A stretch of 64,000 bases of DNA from Azoarcus sp031555955. GTDB taxonomy: Bacteria; Pseudomonadota; Gammaproteobacteria; Burkholderiales; Rhodocyclaceae. The notes under the pieces are model-generated. The model searched no databases and was not told the DNA's origin. It saw nothing but the letters and a program-made list of their open reading frames with translations. The position numbers and the translations under genes are program-made. The stretch is taken from positions 1-64,000 of the forward strand of contig JAVBTY010000028.1 of NCBI GenBank assembly GCA_031555955.1. The letters are read 5' to 3'. Below, one piece after another: positions 1-8,240 of this stretch; within the stretch, counting starts at the first letter, position 1; each line of letters opens with the position of its first letter.

Positions 1-329
1 GCCAGTACGGCGGCGACATGAAGGAAACCTACGGCGTGCCGGTCGAGGAAATCGTCCAGGGCATCAAGTACGGCGTACGCAAGATCAATATCGACACCGA
101 CATCCGCCTGGCGATGACCGGCGCGATCCGCAAATTCATGGTCGAAAACCCTTCAAAATTCGATCCGCGCGAATACCTCAAGCCCGCGCGCGAAGCCGCA
201 AAAAAAGTGTGTGAAGCACGCTTCCAGGCCTTCGGCTGCGCCGGACAGGCAAGCAGGATCAAACCAGTTTCTCTGGAAAAAATCGCGGCACGCTACAAGG
301 CGGGCGAGCTGTCCCAGATCGTGCGCTAA
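1..329 (+). CDS. fbaA: Fructose-bisphosphate aldolase class II, C-terminal part
   Basis: This is the last 108 codons of a class II zinc aldolase that interconverts fructose-1,6-bisphosphate with DHAP and glyceraldehyde-3-phosphate in glycolysis and the Calvin cycle. The 5' end lies outside the window, and the frame runs open from base 3. The segment YGVRKINIDTDIRLAMTGAI carries the conserved NIDTD phosphate-binding motif of the family, followed by FDPREYLKPAREA. The long tail, with the FxAFGxAGxA segment, is typical of the Calvin-cycle subtype. A strong intrinsic terminator follows 12 bases after the stop. Confidence 0.93.
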   Translation, partial: QYGGDMKETYGVPVEEIVQGIKYGVRKINIDTDIRLAMTGAIRKFMVENPSKFDPREYLKPAREAAKKVCEARFQAFGCAGQASRIKPVSLEKIAARYKAGELSQIVR

Positions 330-340
330 GCCGCGGCCGT

Positions 341-373
341 ACAAAAAAACACGCCGCACGGCGTGTTTTTTTG
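341..373 (+). terminator. Rho-independent terminator after fbaA
   Basis: An A-run is followed by the stem ACACGCCG, the loop CAC and the complement CGGCGTGT, then a run of seven or more T. The A/T flanks make it potentially active in both directions. It closes the fbaA transcript. Confidence 0.9.
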
Positions 374-452
374 TTTATGCTCAGGAACAGCGCGCCAGAA
401 CAGCATCCGGCATAACGCCCGGGAAACGGGCTGAACTCCCGCAGAGAAAAAA

Positions 453-1136
453 ATGTCGTCCAAAGCCAATGTAAAACTGAGCATCACCTTCAGCTTCGAT
501 CTTGCCCTCCCCGAAACGCTGCTGGATGCGGATCACGCTGCCTTGTGCCGCCGCCTGAATGATCTGCTCGGCCCCATGGTGTTTCAGGGCATGCCAACCG
601 TCACCGCCAAACGTCTTTCCCAGGTAGGCGGCAGCATTCTTGCTCACCATCATCATCTGGATGCAAGCAATCTCACCGCCCCCGCTCTGGACCGGGAACT
701 GCTGATCGCCGCCGCGCCTCATCTGACCAACGACGAACTCATCCAGCTCGCCCGCCGTGCTGTTGCGAAGCTGCCCGACGGCGATGACGAGCGGCGGGTT
801 TTCCTGCGCCGCCAGGCGCTGGCGATGGTGAACGAATACCGCACGGTGCCGTGCGCCATTAACGCCCGGCTGACCTCTGGCGCAACGGCCGAACTGGCTG
901 GCAAGCTCAATCTCACCAACGGTAATGTGCTGGTGGGCGAACGCGACCGGCAGCAGCGCCTGCAGCCCAAACAGGGGCCGGTCGAGGTGATCGCGGCCGG
1001 CAACGCCGTCCGCATGCTGGCGGAATTCGCGGGCCAGACGCTGAGCGGGCCGGTCATCGAAGTCGCTATCGCCAGCCTTGCGCAGCATCGCGATGCGCTC
1101 ATCGCCGCATGGCAAACCCAGGCAGCGGCGGTGTAA
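453..1136 (+). CDS. Protein of unknown function, 227 aa
   Basis: I do not recognise this protein. It has no signal peptide and no membrane segment, so it is probably cytoplasmic. It is alpha-helical in character, with a histidine cluster (AHHHHLD near residue 65) and many Leu/Ala heptads. An AGAG element precedes the ATG by about 8 bases. A 354-codon frame on the opposite strand covers the same DNA, but its Arg/Ala/Gly-rich translation looks like a GC-rich shadow. It stands alone between the fbaA terminator and cytochrome b561. Confidence 0.65.
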   Translation: MSSKANVKLSITFSFDLALPETLLDADHAALCRRLNDLLGPMVFQGMPTVTAKRLSQVGGSILAHHHHLDASNLTAPALDRELLIAAAPHLTNDELIQLARRAVAKLPDGDDERRVFLRRQALAMVNEYRTVPCAINARLTSGATAELAGKLNLTNGNVLVGERDRQQRLQPKQGPVEVIAAGNAVRMLAEFAGQTLSGPVIEVAIASLAQHRDALIAAWQTQAAAV

Positions 1137-1327
1137 GGCAGCCGGTCTCCGGGATGCCCGCCTCTCACGGGTAGCCCTTATGGGGTTAACCGCATAAGCA
1201 TCCTGCCCGGCCGCCTTTTCCGTTTCCATACGGAACTGCTTCGCCCATCCGGTATCGAACCCCCGTCCGGCTACAAGGCAAGGCGTTACCGCGCCTGGCC
1301 TCATACCCCCCGGGAGGCTGCGAGGGC

Positions 1328-1870
1328 ATGGGCGCAAACCGCTATACGTCGACCGCGATCGCTTTGCACTGGCTTGTCGCCACGGCCATTTTCGTTCTGT
1401 TCTGTTTCGGCTTTTACATGGCGGGGCTACCCCTTTCTCCCACAAAGCTGAAGCTCTATTCGTGGCACAAATGGGCGGGCGTTACCGTATTTCTGCTTAT
1501 CGCCGTCCGTTTTGCCTGGCGGCTGGCCCACTCCCCTCCCCCTCTGCCCGCCAGCATGGCGCCGCTGCTGCGCCTGGCCGCGAGCGCAACACACGGACTG
1601 CTTTATCTGCTGATGTTCGCCATTCCGCTATCGGGCTGGCTGATGAGTTCGGCCAAAGGATTTCAGACCGTGTGGTTCGGCCTCATACCGCTACCCGATC
1701 TGGTGGCGAAAAATGAAAGCCTCGGCAACCGCCTGCTAACGCTGCACGCGGGCCTTAACTGGATACTTGCCGCGCTCGTCATCCTTCACATCGCCGCCGC
1801 GCTCAAACATCACTTTATCGACCGGGACGACATCCTCCGCCGCATGCTCCCCGGTGCGGACAAGTCCTGA
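1328..1870 (+). CDS. Cytochrome b561 family membrane protein
   Basis: This 180-aa di-haem b-type cytochrome of the inner membrane probably passes electrons between quinol and a periplasmic partner. It has four hydrophobic helices, with histidines in the expected places: ALHWL in helix 1, SWHKWAG in helix 2, and LHAGLNW plus ILHIAAALKHH in the last helices. GGGAGG lies about 9 bases before the ATG. Two YceI genes follow at 24 and 59 bases, a very common arrangement in Proteobacteria, where the b561 protein and YceI lipocalins are thought to act together on isoprenoid quinones. Confidence 0.9.
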   Translation: MGANRYTSTAIALHWLVATAIFVLFCFGFYMAGLPLSPTKLKLYSWHKWAGVTVFLLIAVRFAWRLAHSPPPLPASMAPLLRLAASATHGLLYLLMFAIPLSGWLMSSAKGFQTVWFGLIPLPDLVAKNESLGNRLLTLHAGLNWILAALVILHIAAALKHHFIDRDDILRRMLPGADKS

Positions 1871-1894
1871 TTCCAGACCAGGAGGAGAGCCCCC

Positions 1895-2464
1895 ATGATC
1901 ATTCCCCTCAAAATCCACCGCGTCGTGCTACCCACCGCACTGCTTCTGCTGTCACTCAGCGCCGCGGCGGCAGGGCTGGCGCGCGTCGATGCGGCTGCCA
2001 GCAAGGTCGGTTTCACCTACCGGCAGATGGGCGTACCGATGGAGGGCCATTTCGGCAAGGTGGATTTTCAGCTCGTTTTCGATCCCGCCCGGCCAGAAAA
2101 CAGTAGCGCCGCAGTGGATATCGACGTAGCCAGCATCGACGCCGGCTCACCCGATGCCACCGCTGAGGCCGCCGGCAAACCGTGGTTCGACGCCGCCAGT
2201 CACCCCAGGGCGTCATTCAGATCACAAAAGGTCACCGCCCGGGGAGGCAACCACTACGAGGCTGAAGGCACGCTCACGATCAAGGGCCGCAGCCGCCAGA
2301 TCAGCGCGCCTTTCACGTTTGTCCCGCAGGCAGGGGGCGGCGCGTTCGACGCCACCCTCGCCATCCGGCGCGGAGACTTCGGCATTGGCGAAGGGGAATG
2401 GGCCGATTACAGCATCGTCGCCAATGAAATCACCCTCAGGATTCACATCGAGGCACGCCCGTAG
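1895..2464 (+). CDS. YceI family periplasmic protein (first copy)
   Basis: This is a secreted lipocalin-like beta-barrel, a family that binds polyisoprenoids or quinones in the periplasm. A Sec signal peptide (residues 1-26, cleaved after a run of Ala) precedes the mature chain. Family signatures are present: AASKVGFTYRQMG near the start, ASIDAG, KPWFDAASHPRASFRS and GTLTIKGRSRQISAPF. GGAGGAGAG lies just upstream of the ATG. It is about 30% similar by eye to the next gene, so the two are ancient tandem paralogues. Confidence 0.9.
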   Translation: MIIPLKIHRVVLPTALLLLSLSAAAAGLARVDAAASKVGFTYRQMGVPMEGHFGKVDFQLVFDPARPENSSAAVDIDVASIDAGSPDATAEAAGKPWFDAASHPRASFRSQKVTARGGNHYEAEGTLTIKGRSRQISAPFTFVPQAGGGAFDATLAIRRGDFGIGEGEWADYSIVANEITLRIHIEARP

Positions 2465-2523
2465 CGTTTTCCGCTCCACTTTCCGCACAGCGCTATCCAC
2501 TGTCCACCGCAAGGAGAGTTTCC

Positions 2524-3093
2524 ATGAAAAAGACGCTTCTCACATTCGCACTCGCCACCATTGCCGCAACCCCGGCGTGGGCAGCTCCCGAAACCTACGT
2601 TATCGACGGCAATCACACCTTTCCGCGCTTTTCTTACGGCCATCTGGGCTTTTCCATCCAGATGTCGCGCTTCAACAAAACCACCGGCACCGTCACCTTC
2701 GACCAGGAAGCAAAAACCGGTGCGGTGGATATAACGATTGACACCCGCTCGGTCGACACCGGCTCCGAGCTGTTCAACAAACACATTCAGGGAAGCGATT
2801 TCTTCGACACCGCCCAACACCCAACCGCCACCTTCAAATCCACCGCGGTGCGTTTCGAGGACGGCAAACCGGCTGCGGTAGAAGGAAATCTGACCATAAA
2901 AGGCATCACCAGGCCGGTCACACTGGAAATCACCTCCTTCCACGCCGCGCCTCATCCCATGCTGAAAAAAGACGCGATCGGCGCCAACGCCGTTACAGGC
3001 GTCAGGCGCAGCAACTTCAACATGGGCAAGAACGTCCCCGCCGTTGATGATGACGTAGTAATCAGCATCGCCATCGAGGCGATCAAGGAATAA
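2524..3093 (+). CDS. YceI family periplasmic protein (second copy)
   Basis: This second 189-aa YceI lipocalin has a short signal peptide (MKKTLLTFALATIAATPAWA). The mature protein opens with PETYVIDGNHTFPRFSYGH and contains FNKTTGTVTFD, HIQGSDFFDTAQHPTATFKS and GNLTIKGITRPVTLE, all classic family motifs. AAGGAGAG stands 6 bases before the ATG. It is the canonical E. coli-like YceI of the pair. It is probably cotranscribed with cytochrome b561 and the first YceI gene, and its function is by family only. Confidence 0.92.
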   Translation: MKKTLLTFALATIAATPAWAAPETYVIDGNHTFPRFSYGHLGFSIQMSRFNKTTGTVTFDQEAKTGAVDITIDTRSVDTGSELFNKHIQGSDFFDTAQHPTATFKSTAVRFEDGKPAAVEGNLTIKGITRPVTLEITSFHAAPHPMLKKDAIGANAVTGVRRSNFNMGKNVPAVDDDVVISIAIEAIKE

Positions 3094-3154
3094 ACCGGAA
3101 TCCCTCCCGGAGAACCGGAAAGCCTTTGCTGCGGCGGAACGGGGGCCACGGCCC

Positions 3155-3160
3155 TATAAT
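3155..3160 (+). promoter_or_regulatory. -10 hexamer of the purC promoter
   Basis: A perfect TATAAT lies 26 bases before the chosen GTG start of purC. No good -35 box is visible at 16-18 bases. The hexamer falls inside the reading frame if translation were started at the upstream TTG (3126), which argues for the downstream GTG. Confidence 0.55.
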
Positions 3161-3185
3161 CGCGTTTTACCCAAAGGGACGAACC

Positions 3186-4145
3186 GTGGCCTCACCGCTT
3201 TTCGAATCCACCCTGCGCAGCCTGCCGCTGCTTGGCCGCGGCAAGGTGCGCGACATCTACGCCATCGACGCCGACCGCCTGCTGATCGTCACCAGCGACC
3301 GGCTCTCCGCCTTCGACGTCATCCTGCCCGATCCAATCCCGGACAAGGGCCGTGTGCTCACCGCAATGGCGAACTTCTGGTTCGCCCGCCTCGGCCACAT
3401 CATTCCCAACCAGCTCACCGGCACTGATCCGGAAACAGTCGTCGCCCCGGACGAACGCGAACAGGTGCGCGGCCGCGCGCTGGTCGTCAAACGCCTGCAG
3501 CCGCTCCCCATCGAAGCGGTGGTGCGCGGCTACATCATCGGCTCAGGCTGGAAGGACTACCAGCAGACCGGCGCCATCTGCGGCATTGCCTTGCCCCCCG
3601 GGCTGAAACAGGCCGCCAGGCTGCCCGCCCCGATCTTTACCCCGGCATCCAAGGCCGAAGCCGGCGAGCACGACGAAAACATTTCCTTCGCGCAGGCCCA
3701 GACGCATTGCGAACAGGTTCTCGCCAAAGCGCTCACCGGCACTGGAAAAAACGGCGCCGATCTCGCCACCCAGGCCCGCGACGCAGCCCTCGCGCTCTAC
3801 ACCGAAGCCGCCCGCTACGCGCTGGAACGCGGCATCATCATCGCTGACACCAAGTTCGAATTCGGCATCGACGCCAGCGGAACACTCCACCTCATCGACG
3901 AAGCGCTAACCCCCGACTCCTCCCGCTTCTGGCCCGCCGACGGCTACCGCGAAGGCATCAGCCCGCCCTCCTACGACAAACAGTACGTACGCGATTACCT
4001 CGAAACGCTGGACTGGAACAAAACCGCACCCGGCCCAACGCTGCCCGCCGACGTCATCGCCCACACCGCGGGAAAATACCGTGAGGCTTACGAACGTCTC
4101 ACCGGCGAGACATTATCCGGCCCCAGCTCCGCCATGCCGCTATAA
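3186..4145 (+). CDS. purC: Phosphoribosylaminoimidazole-succinocarboxamide synthase
   Basis: SAICAR synthetase joins CAIR and aspartate with ATP in de novo purine synthesis in the cytoplasm. Family motifs are GRGKVRDIY (ATP-binding loop), SDRLSAFDV, EAVVRGYIIGSGWKDY, TPASKAE.GEHDENI and DEALTPDSSRFWP. At 319 aa it is the long form rather than the about 237-aa E. coli form. I chose GTG at 3186 because it begins the conserved region, has AAAGGGA upstream and follows the -10 box. An in-frame TTG at 3126 would add 20 residues. The stop codon overlaps a TATAAT that probably belongs to the tRNA-Leu promoter. Confidence 0.95.
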   Translation: MASPLFESTLRSLPLLGRGKVRDIYAIDADRLLIVTSDRLSAFDVILPDPIPDKGRVLTAMANFWFARLGHIIPNQLTGTDPETVVAPDEREQVRGRALVVKRLQPLPIEAVVRGYIIGSGWKDYQQTGAICGIALPPGLKQAARLPAPIFTPASKAEAGEHDENISFAQAQTHCEQVLAKALTGTGKNGADLATQARDAALALYTEAARYALERGIIIADTKFEFGIDASGTLHLIDEALTPDSSRFWPADGYREGISPPSYDKQYVRDYLETLDWNKTAPGPTLPADVIAHTAGKYREAYERLTGETLSGPSSAMPL

Positions 4146-4146
4146 T
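4141..4146 (+). promoter_or_regulatory. -10 hexamer of the tRNA-Leu promoter, overlapping the purC stop
   Basis: TATAAT includes the TAA stop of purC and sits 30 bases before the mature tRNA 5' end, a normal distance for a short tRNA leader. A convincing -35 is not visible. Confidence 0.5.
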
Positions 4147-4175
4147 CCGGCCCCTCTGCCGGAGAATGCTGCATC

Positions 4176-4260
4176 GCGAGGGTGGCGGAATTGGTAGACG
4201 CACTGGATTTAGGTTCCAGCGCCGAAAGGCGTGAGAGTTCGAGTCTCTTCCCTCGCACCA
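4176..4260 (+). tRNA. leuW: tRNA-Leu (anticodon UAG)
   Basis: The gene is 85 nt including an encoded CCA. Acceptor stem GCGAGGG pairs with CCCTCGC. The D-arm (GGCGGAATTGGTAGACGC) is the class II Leu pattern. The anticodon stem CTGGA/TCCAG encloses TTTAGGT, giving anticodon UAG (reads CUN). A long variable arm CGCCGAAAGGCG and the T-loop GTTCGAGTC follow. IS5-derived sequence begins about 40 bases downstream. Confidence 0.97.
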
Positions 4261-4302
4261 CAGCATCATTCCGTAATCCCACGCAATCAGCCGGAGCGCA
4301 GG

Positions 4303-4641
4303 ATGATGTCAGCGCAGTGGGCGTTATCCGAAGCATTGTGGGAGCAAATCAAGCCGTTGCTGCCGGCTGCGCCGAGCAAGCGCCATCCATTGGGATGCCA
4401 CCGTCGCCGGGTGGAGAACCGGGCGGCGATGACGGCAGTCCTGTTCGTGCTGCGCACCGGCTGTCAGTGGAATGCGCTCAATGGCACCTTTACCGCCATG
4501 CCCCAGCGCTAGGCCGTCGAGCGATCCGTCGCCTGGATCGAGAAATGCCGCCGCCTATGGAAAAACTGCGAAAGAAAGCTCAACACCAGCTTGCAGTTCA
4601 TCCACCTCGCCTTCCTTGTCCTTCTGCCCAAAAGATCGTAA
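4303..4641 (+). pseudogene. IS5-family transposase remnant with a large internal deletion
   Basis: The first 69 codons read as the N-terminus of an IS5-type transposase (DUF4096): SAQWALSEALWEQIKPLLP, then KRHPLGCHRRRVENRAAM and FVLRTGCQWNALN. The frame then meets TAG at 4510. Directly after it, still in frame, comes the C-terminal end of such a transposase: AVERSVAWIEKCRRLWKNC and LNTSLQFIHLAF, ending at TAA 4639. The whole DDE core is missing, so the element cannot move by itself. Terminal inverted repeats were not recognisable. It lies just downstream of tRNA-Leu and appears to have destroyed the 3' end of the opposing gene. Confidence 0.8.
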
Positions 4642-4644
4642 ACA

Positions 4645-5132
4645 AGTTCCAAGGCCCATAGAGGCCCCATTTTCCAAGGTTCTCCATGAGCCCTTGGCTG
4701 GGGTATTCATGTCCGTCATAGCGGACCTTGTAGCGGAATGGTTTTTTATTTGCCTTTGTCCCGTCGTCGTACGATTGGGTGGCGGTGATCAGGAGGTCCC
4801 TGTTTCCGCTCCGATTCGTCGACAAGCGCAATCAGGGTTGTATTTGCATCTTCCTTGCCGTTTTCGTATGCGAGAGCCGCGATGGTTATTCCCGGATTCG
4901 CCGGATTTTTCTTGCACGCGGCGGCTTTGACGATGCCTGGAGCATCGTTGCTCGATGCGAGGCGAGAATCTTCGATGCCTAAAAATTTCCCGATGATGTG
5001 TAGCGTTGAAGAATTACAGATTTGTTCTTCCCGGCCTCCAGCCGATGGTTCATTCGAAGAGGCGGCAATACTTGCTTGGGATAAGAGAAGGGCAATGGTC
5101 AGGAAAAGGGAGCGTACTGGCTTACAGGTCAT
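4645..5132 (-). pseudogene. Decayed exported protein, paralogue of the gene at 24510
   Basis: Reading leftward from the ATG at 5132, there is a signal peptide (MTCKPVRSLFLTIALLLSQA) and a mature part containing ITIAALAYENGKEDANTT. This matches LTLAAIAYDAGVESQKS in the protein at 24510-25301. Around 4800 the frame changes, and NRDLLITATQSYDDGT followed by KVRYDGHEYPSQG matches FRDLRVTAAITV and LLRYDGKHYRGNG near that protein's C-terminus. About 115 codons of the middle are therefore deleted together with a frameshift. The last codons run into the IS5 remnant, so the original stop is lost. The function of the family is unknown. Confidence 0.75.
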
Positions 5133-5181
5133 GACGGAATCGTGGCCTGGTCGAGGGGGCGTTCCCGTGGAGCGCCGGTTT

Positions 5182-5219
5182 CGGCAACTGCCAGGAGATG
5201 GCGCTCCCGGCAGTTGCCG
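5182..5219. repeat. Strong inverted repeat between ilvD and the decayed gene
   Basis: CGGCAACTGCC and its perfect complement GGCAGTTGCCG enclose a 16-base centre that itself pairs GGAG with CTCC. This gives a 15-bp stem with one A-C mismatch and a 6-base loop. No T-run follows on either strand, so it may be a factor-dependent terminator or mRNA-stabilising hairpin at the 3' end of ilvD, or a REP-like element. Confidence 0.6.
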
Positions 5220-5264
5220 TGCCCGTTTATCGTAGCCCCGGCCGTTTCCGCCCCGCCCATTTTC

Positions 5265-7118
5265 TCAGCGTTGAATCTGGCTCACGTCGCGCACCGCGCC
5301 AGTATCGGCGGAGGTGGTGAGCGCGGCGTAAGCCTGCAGCGCGGCGGATACGGTGCGTTCGCGTTGCGCGGGGCGCCAGGCGCGGGCGCCCCTGGCTTCC
5401 ATCGCGGCGCGGCGGCGGGCGAGTTCTTCGCCGGATATGGCGAGATGGATGCGGCGGTTGGGAATGTCGATCTCGATGGTGTCGCCTTCTTCCACCAGCG
5501 CGATCGCGCCGCCCATTGCCGCTTCCGGCGAGGCATGGCCGATGGAAAGCCCCGAGGTGCCGCCGGAGAAGCGCCCGTCGGTCAGCAGCGCGCATTCCGC
5601 GCCCAGCCCGCGGCTCTTCAGGTAGGAGGTGGGATAGAGCATTTCCTGCATGCCGGGGCCACCCTTGGGGCCTTCGTAGCGGATCACGACCACGTCGCCA
5701 GCCTGCACCCCGTTTTCATCCAGGATGCCAGCCACGGCGTCTTCCTGGCTTTCGAACACGCGCGCGCGGCCCGAGAAAGTCCAGATCGACTCATCCACCC
5801 CGGCTGTTTTGACAATACAGCCGCGCTCGGCGATGTTGCCGTAAAGCACGGCCAGGCCGCCGTCCTGACTGAAGGCGTCGGCCTTGTTGCGGATCACGCC
5901 CCGGGAGCGGTCCATGTCCAGTTCCGTCCAGCGCCGGTCCTGGCTGAACGCGGTCTGGGTCGGCACACCGCCGGGGGCGGCGAGGAAGAGATCGAACACC
6001 GCCTTGTCGTGCGCCTGCATGATGTCCCAGCGCGACAGCGCTTCGCCCAGCGTTTTGCTGTGCACCGTGGGCACGTCGCGCTGGATGAGTCCGGCGCGGT
6101 CCAGCTCGCCGAGAATGCCCATGATGCCGCCGGCGCGGTGCACATCCTCGATGTGCACATCCGCCACCGCCGGAGCCACCTTGCACAGGCAGGGCACGCG
6201 GCGCGAAATGCGGTCGATGTCTTTCATGGTGAAGTCGACGCCCGCTTCGCGCGCGGCGGCGAGCAGGTGCAGCACGGTGTTGGTGGAACCGCCCATCGCC
6301 ACGTCGAGGCTCATGGCGATTTCGAACGCGGCGCGGGTGGCGATGGCGCGCGGCAGCACGGAGGCATCGTCGCGCTCGTAATAGCGGCGCGCCAGTTCGA
6401 CAATGCGGCGGCCCGCTTCATGGAACAGTTTTTCGCGGTCGGCATGCGTGGCGAGCAGCGTGCCGTTGCCCGGCAGCGCGAGGCCCAGCGCCTCGGTGAG
6501 GCAGTTCATGGAGTTGGCGGTGAACATGCCGGAGCAGGAACCGCAGGTGGGACAGGCGGAACGCTCGATGGCGTCCACTTCTTCATCCGAACAGTTCTTG
6601 TCGGCGGCTTTCACCATTGCATCGACGAGATCGAGCGAAATCACCTTCGCCTCCCACTTCACCTTGCCCGCCTCCATCGGCCCGCCGGAAACGAAGATGG
6701 CGGGAATGTTCAGGCGCAGCGCCGCCATGAGCATGCCCGGGGTGATCTTGTCGCAGTTCGAGATGCACACCAGCGCATCGGCGGTGTGGGCGTTAGCCAT
6801 GTATTCCACGCTGTCGGCGATGAGATCGCGCGAGGGCAGCGAGTACAGCATGCCGCCGTGGCCCATGGCGATACCGTCGTCCACCGCGATGGTGTTGAAT
6901 TCCTTCGCGACGCCGCCGGCGGCTTCGATTTCGCGCGCCACCAGCTGGCCAAGGTCTTTCAGGTGCACGTGGCCGGGCACGAACTGGGTGAAGCTGTTGA
7001 CGACGGCGATGATGGGTTTTTCGAAATCGCCGTCCTTCATCCCGGTGGCGCGCCACAGCGCGCGGGCACCCGCCATGTTGCGGCCGGCGGTGGAGGTACG
7101 GGAACGGTATTGGGGCAT
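5265..7118 (-). CDS. ilvD: Dihydroxy-acid dehydratase
   Basis: This Fe-S dehydratase converts 2,3-dihydroxy-3-methylbutanoate (or -pentanoate) to the 2-oxo acid in valine, isoleucine and CoA-precursor synthesis. At 617 aa it has the usual length. Cluster and family motifs are present: TAGRNMAGARALWRATG, ISNCDKITPGML, CPTCGSCSGMFTANSMN, MGGSTNTVLH and DGRFSGGTSGLSIGHASPEA. I take the ATG at 7118 (MPQYRSRT), the family start, with GGAG 9 bases upstream. The frame is open a further 39 codons upstream but without family similarity. It is a single-gene unit with a strong hairpin beyond its 3' end. Confidence 0.97.
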   Translation of the reverse strand: MPQYRSRTSTAGRNMAGARALWRATGMKDGDFEKPIIAVVNSFTQFVPGHVHLKDLGQLVAREIEAAGGVAKEFNTIAVDDGIAMGHGGMLYSLPSRDLIADSVEYMANAHTADALVCISNCDKITPGMLMAALRLNIPAIFVSGGPMEAGKVKWEAKVISLDLVDAMVKAADKNCSDEEVDAIERSACPTCGSCSGMFTANSMNCLTEALGLALPGNGTLLATHADREKLFHEAGRRIVELARRYYERDDASVLPRAIATRAAFEIAMSLDVAMGGSTNTVLHLLAAAREAGVDFTMKDIDRISRRVPCLCKVAPAVADVHIEDVHRAGGIMGILGELDRAGLIQRDVPTVHSKTLGEALSRWDIMQAHDKAVFDLFLAAPGGVPTQTAFSQDRRWTELDMDRSRGVIRNKADAFSQDGGLAVLYGNIAERGCIVKTAGVDESIWTFSGRARVFESQEDAVAGILDENGVQAGDVVVIRYEGPKGGPGMQEMLYPTSYLKSRGLGAECALLTDGRFSGGTSGLSIGHASPEAAMGGAIALVEEGDTIEIDIPNRRIHLAISGEELARRRAAMEARGARAWRPAQRERTVSAALQAYAALTTSADTGAVRDVSQIQR

Positions 7119-7310
7119 GACGGCACTCCGGCGAATCTGTGTGTGGGTGAGGGCGGGAATTTTACTCCGCGCGGACTGCGTACGCCCGCGCGGGGCGGTA
7201 CTTCCACTGGATGTGGACAGCTGCGACGGCCACAAGCTCCGCGCATTGCATTACATCCGGAGTCATTCCGGCAGGTCAGGCACTGCCGGAATGTCCACGG
7301 CGGGAAACCT

Positions 7311-8105
7311 TCAGAACTGCATCACATTGGGACTATCCGACCTGATCGCGCCCGCAGTCCCTTTTTCCGTGCAGCCGATTGCAGCGTTGTACTGGGCCGT
7401 GTAATCGACATTCAGATGACCTTCAATCGGCCGGATCCGGTCAAATACAACCGTTCCGGTTTCCGACGCTCCACATGTGAAAGTACCCTGACCAGACAGG
7501 ACGGAACCCGTTTGCGTCAGATTGACCGTGTAATCGCAGCCGCCCATGCTTATGACATAAACACCGCCGCTATTGCTGCTAATCTGCCCGCTTCCCATGA
7601 ATGTCTTGGGATTCGTCGTTGTGTTGTTGCTCGCCACAGTGCAGTTGCTCATACGGTACTCACCCGAAAATTTGTATTTCCCCTCCGGAGCAAGACTCGC
7701 AGCAGAAAAGCGCGTGAGGTTCATTGAGCTGCTGACGCCGTTGAGCGTGTATTCAAACGTGGCGCTGTTTTCGGAAACGAAGCGCAGTTTCCCGGTTCCG
7801 GCAACCGTGCGCTGGACGCTGGCGGGGTTGTACGCGGGGCTGGGAGCGGGGCCCGATGCCTGGGTGAGATCGCTCACAAGCGTCCCGTTCGCATCCAGCG
7901 CCCCTGCGAACAGCACGTAACTCGCCTTGCCGTCCGCGCCGAAGTGGTACCAGGACACCATGACCACGCCCCCCTGGTGCCCGATGTTGAATCCCATGCC
8001 ATCCTTCGACGCATCCCACCACCAGTCCTGGTAGTTCGGGCCCGCAGCCGCGCCCAGGCTGCACAGCAGGGAACCGGCGGCGACAAACGTTTTGAGAAAT
8101 TTCAT
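7311..8105 (-). CDS. Secreted protein of unknown function with a WWD/GMGF motif
   Basis: This 264-aa protein has a clear Sec signal (MKFLKTFVAAGSLLCSLGAAA). The mature N-terminus YQDWWWDASKDGMGFNIGHQ then GVVMVSWYHFGADGKASYVL matches a beta-rich domain seen in many secreted proteobacterial proteins (W-W-x-x-x-x-G-x-G-x-N with WYxxxxxGKxxW/Y). Cysteines near 155, 209 and 225 suggest disulphides. The rest is beta-rich and Ser/Thr-rich. A GGAGG-like element precedes the ATG. It is divergent from gluQ. Its function is unknown. Confidence 0.8.
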   Translation of the reverse strand: MKFLKTFVAAGSLLCSLGAAAGPNYQDWWWDASKDGMGFNIGHQGGVVMVSWYHFGADGKASYVLFAGALDANGTLVSDLTQASGPAPSPAYNPASVQRTVAGTGKLRFVSENSATFEYTLNGVSSSMNLTRFSAASLAPEGKYKFSGEYRMSNCTVASNNTTTNPKTFMGSGQISSNSGGVYVISMGGCDYTVNLTQTGSVLSGQGTFTCGASETGTVVFDRIRPIEGHLNVDYTAQYNAAIGCTEKGTAGAIRSDSPNVMQF

Positions 8106-8240
8106 GTAGTACCTCCAGAATGGAATGGGAATAGAACATCATGAATTGCAGGCAGAATGGTGCCGCCCCATTCAGGTAAACGTCAATTGACACCGCTTTT
8201 TCCCGGGGAAGATCTTCCCGCAGCATCCGTTTTCTCCATC

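Noticed and set aside
1137..1327. Structured-looking leader before cytochrome b561
   Set aside because: A short CTTATG/CATAAG hairpin and several C/G dyads are present, but the sequence fits no riboswitch consensus I know (B12, c-di-GMP, moco checked by eye).
381..1445. 354-codon minus-strand frame across the 453-1136 gene
   Set aside because: Spans two plus-strand genes and their gap, with no conserved motifs; treated as a shadow.
5142..7727. 861-codon open frame antisense to ilvD
   Set aside because: A long frame on the opposite strand of a high-GC, strongly conserved gene; its translation is low-complexity His/Gly/Ala/Arg and has no motifs.
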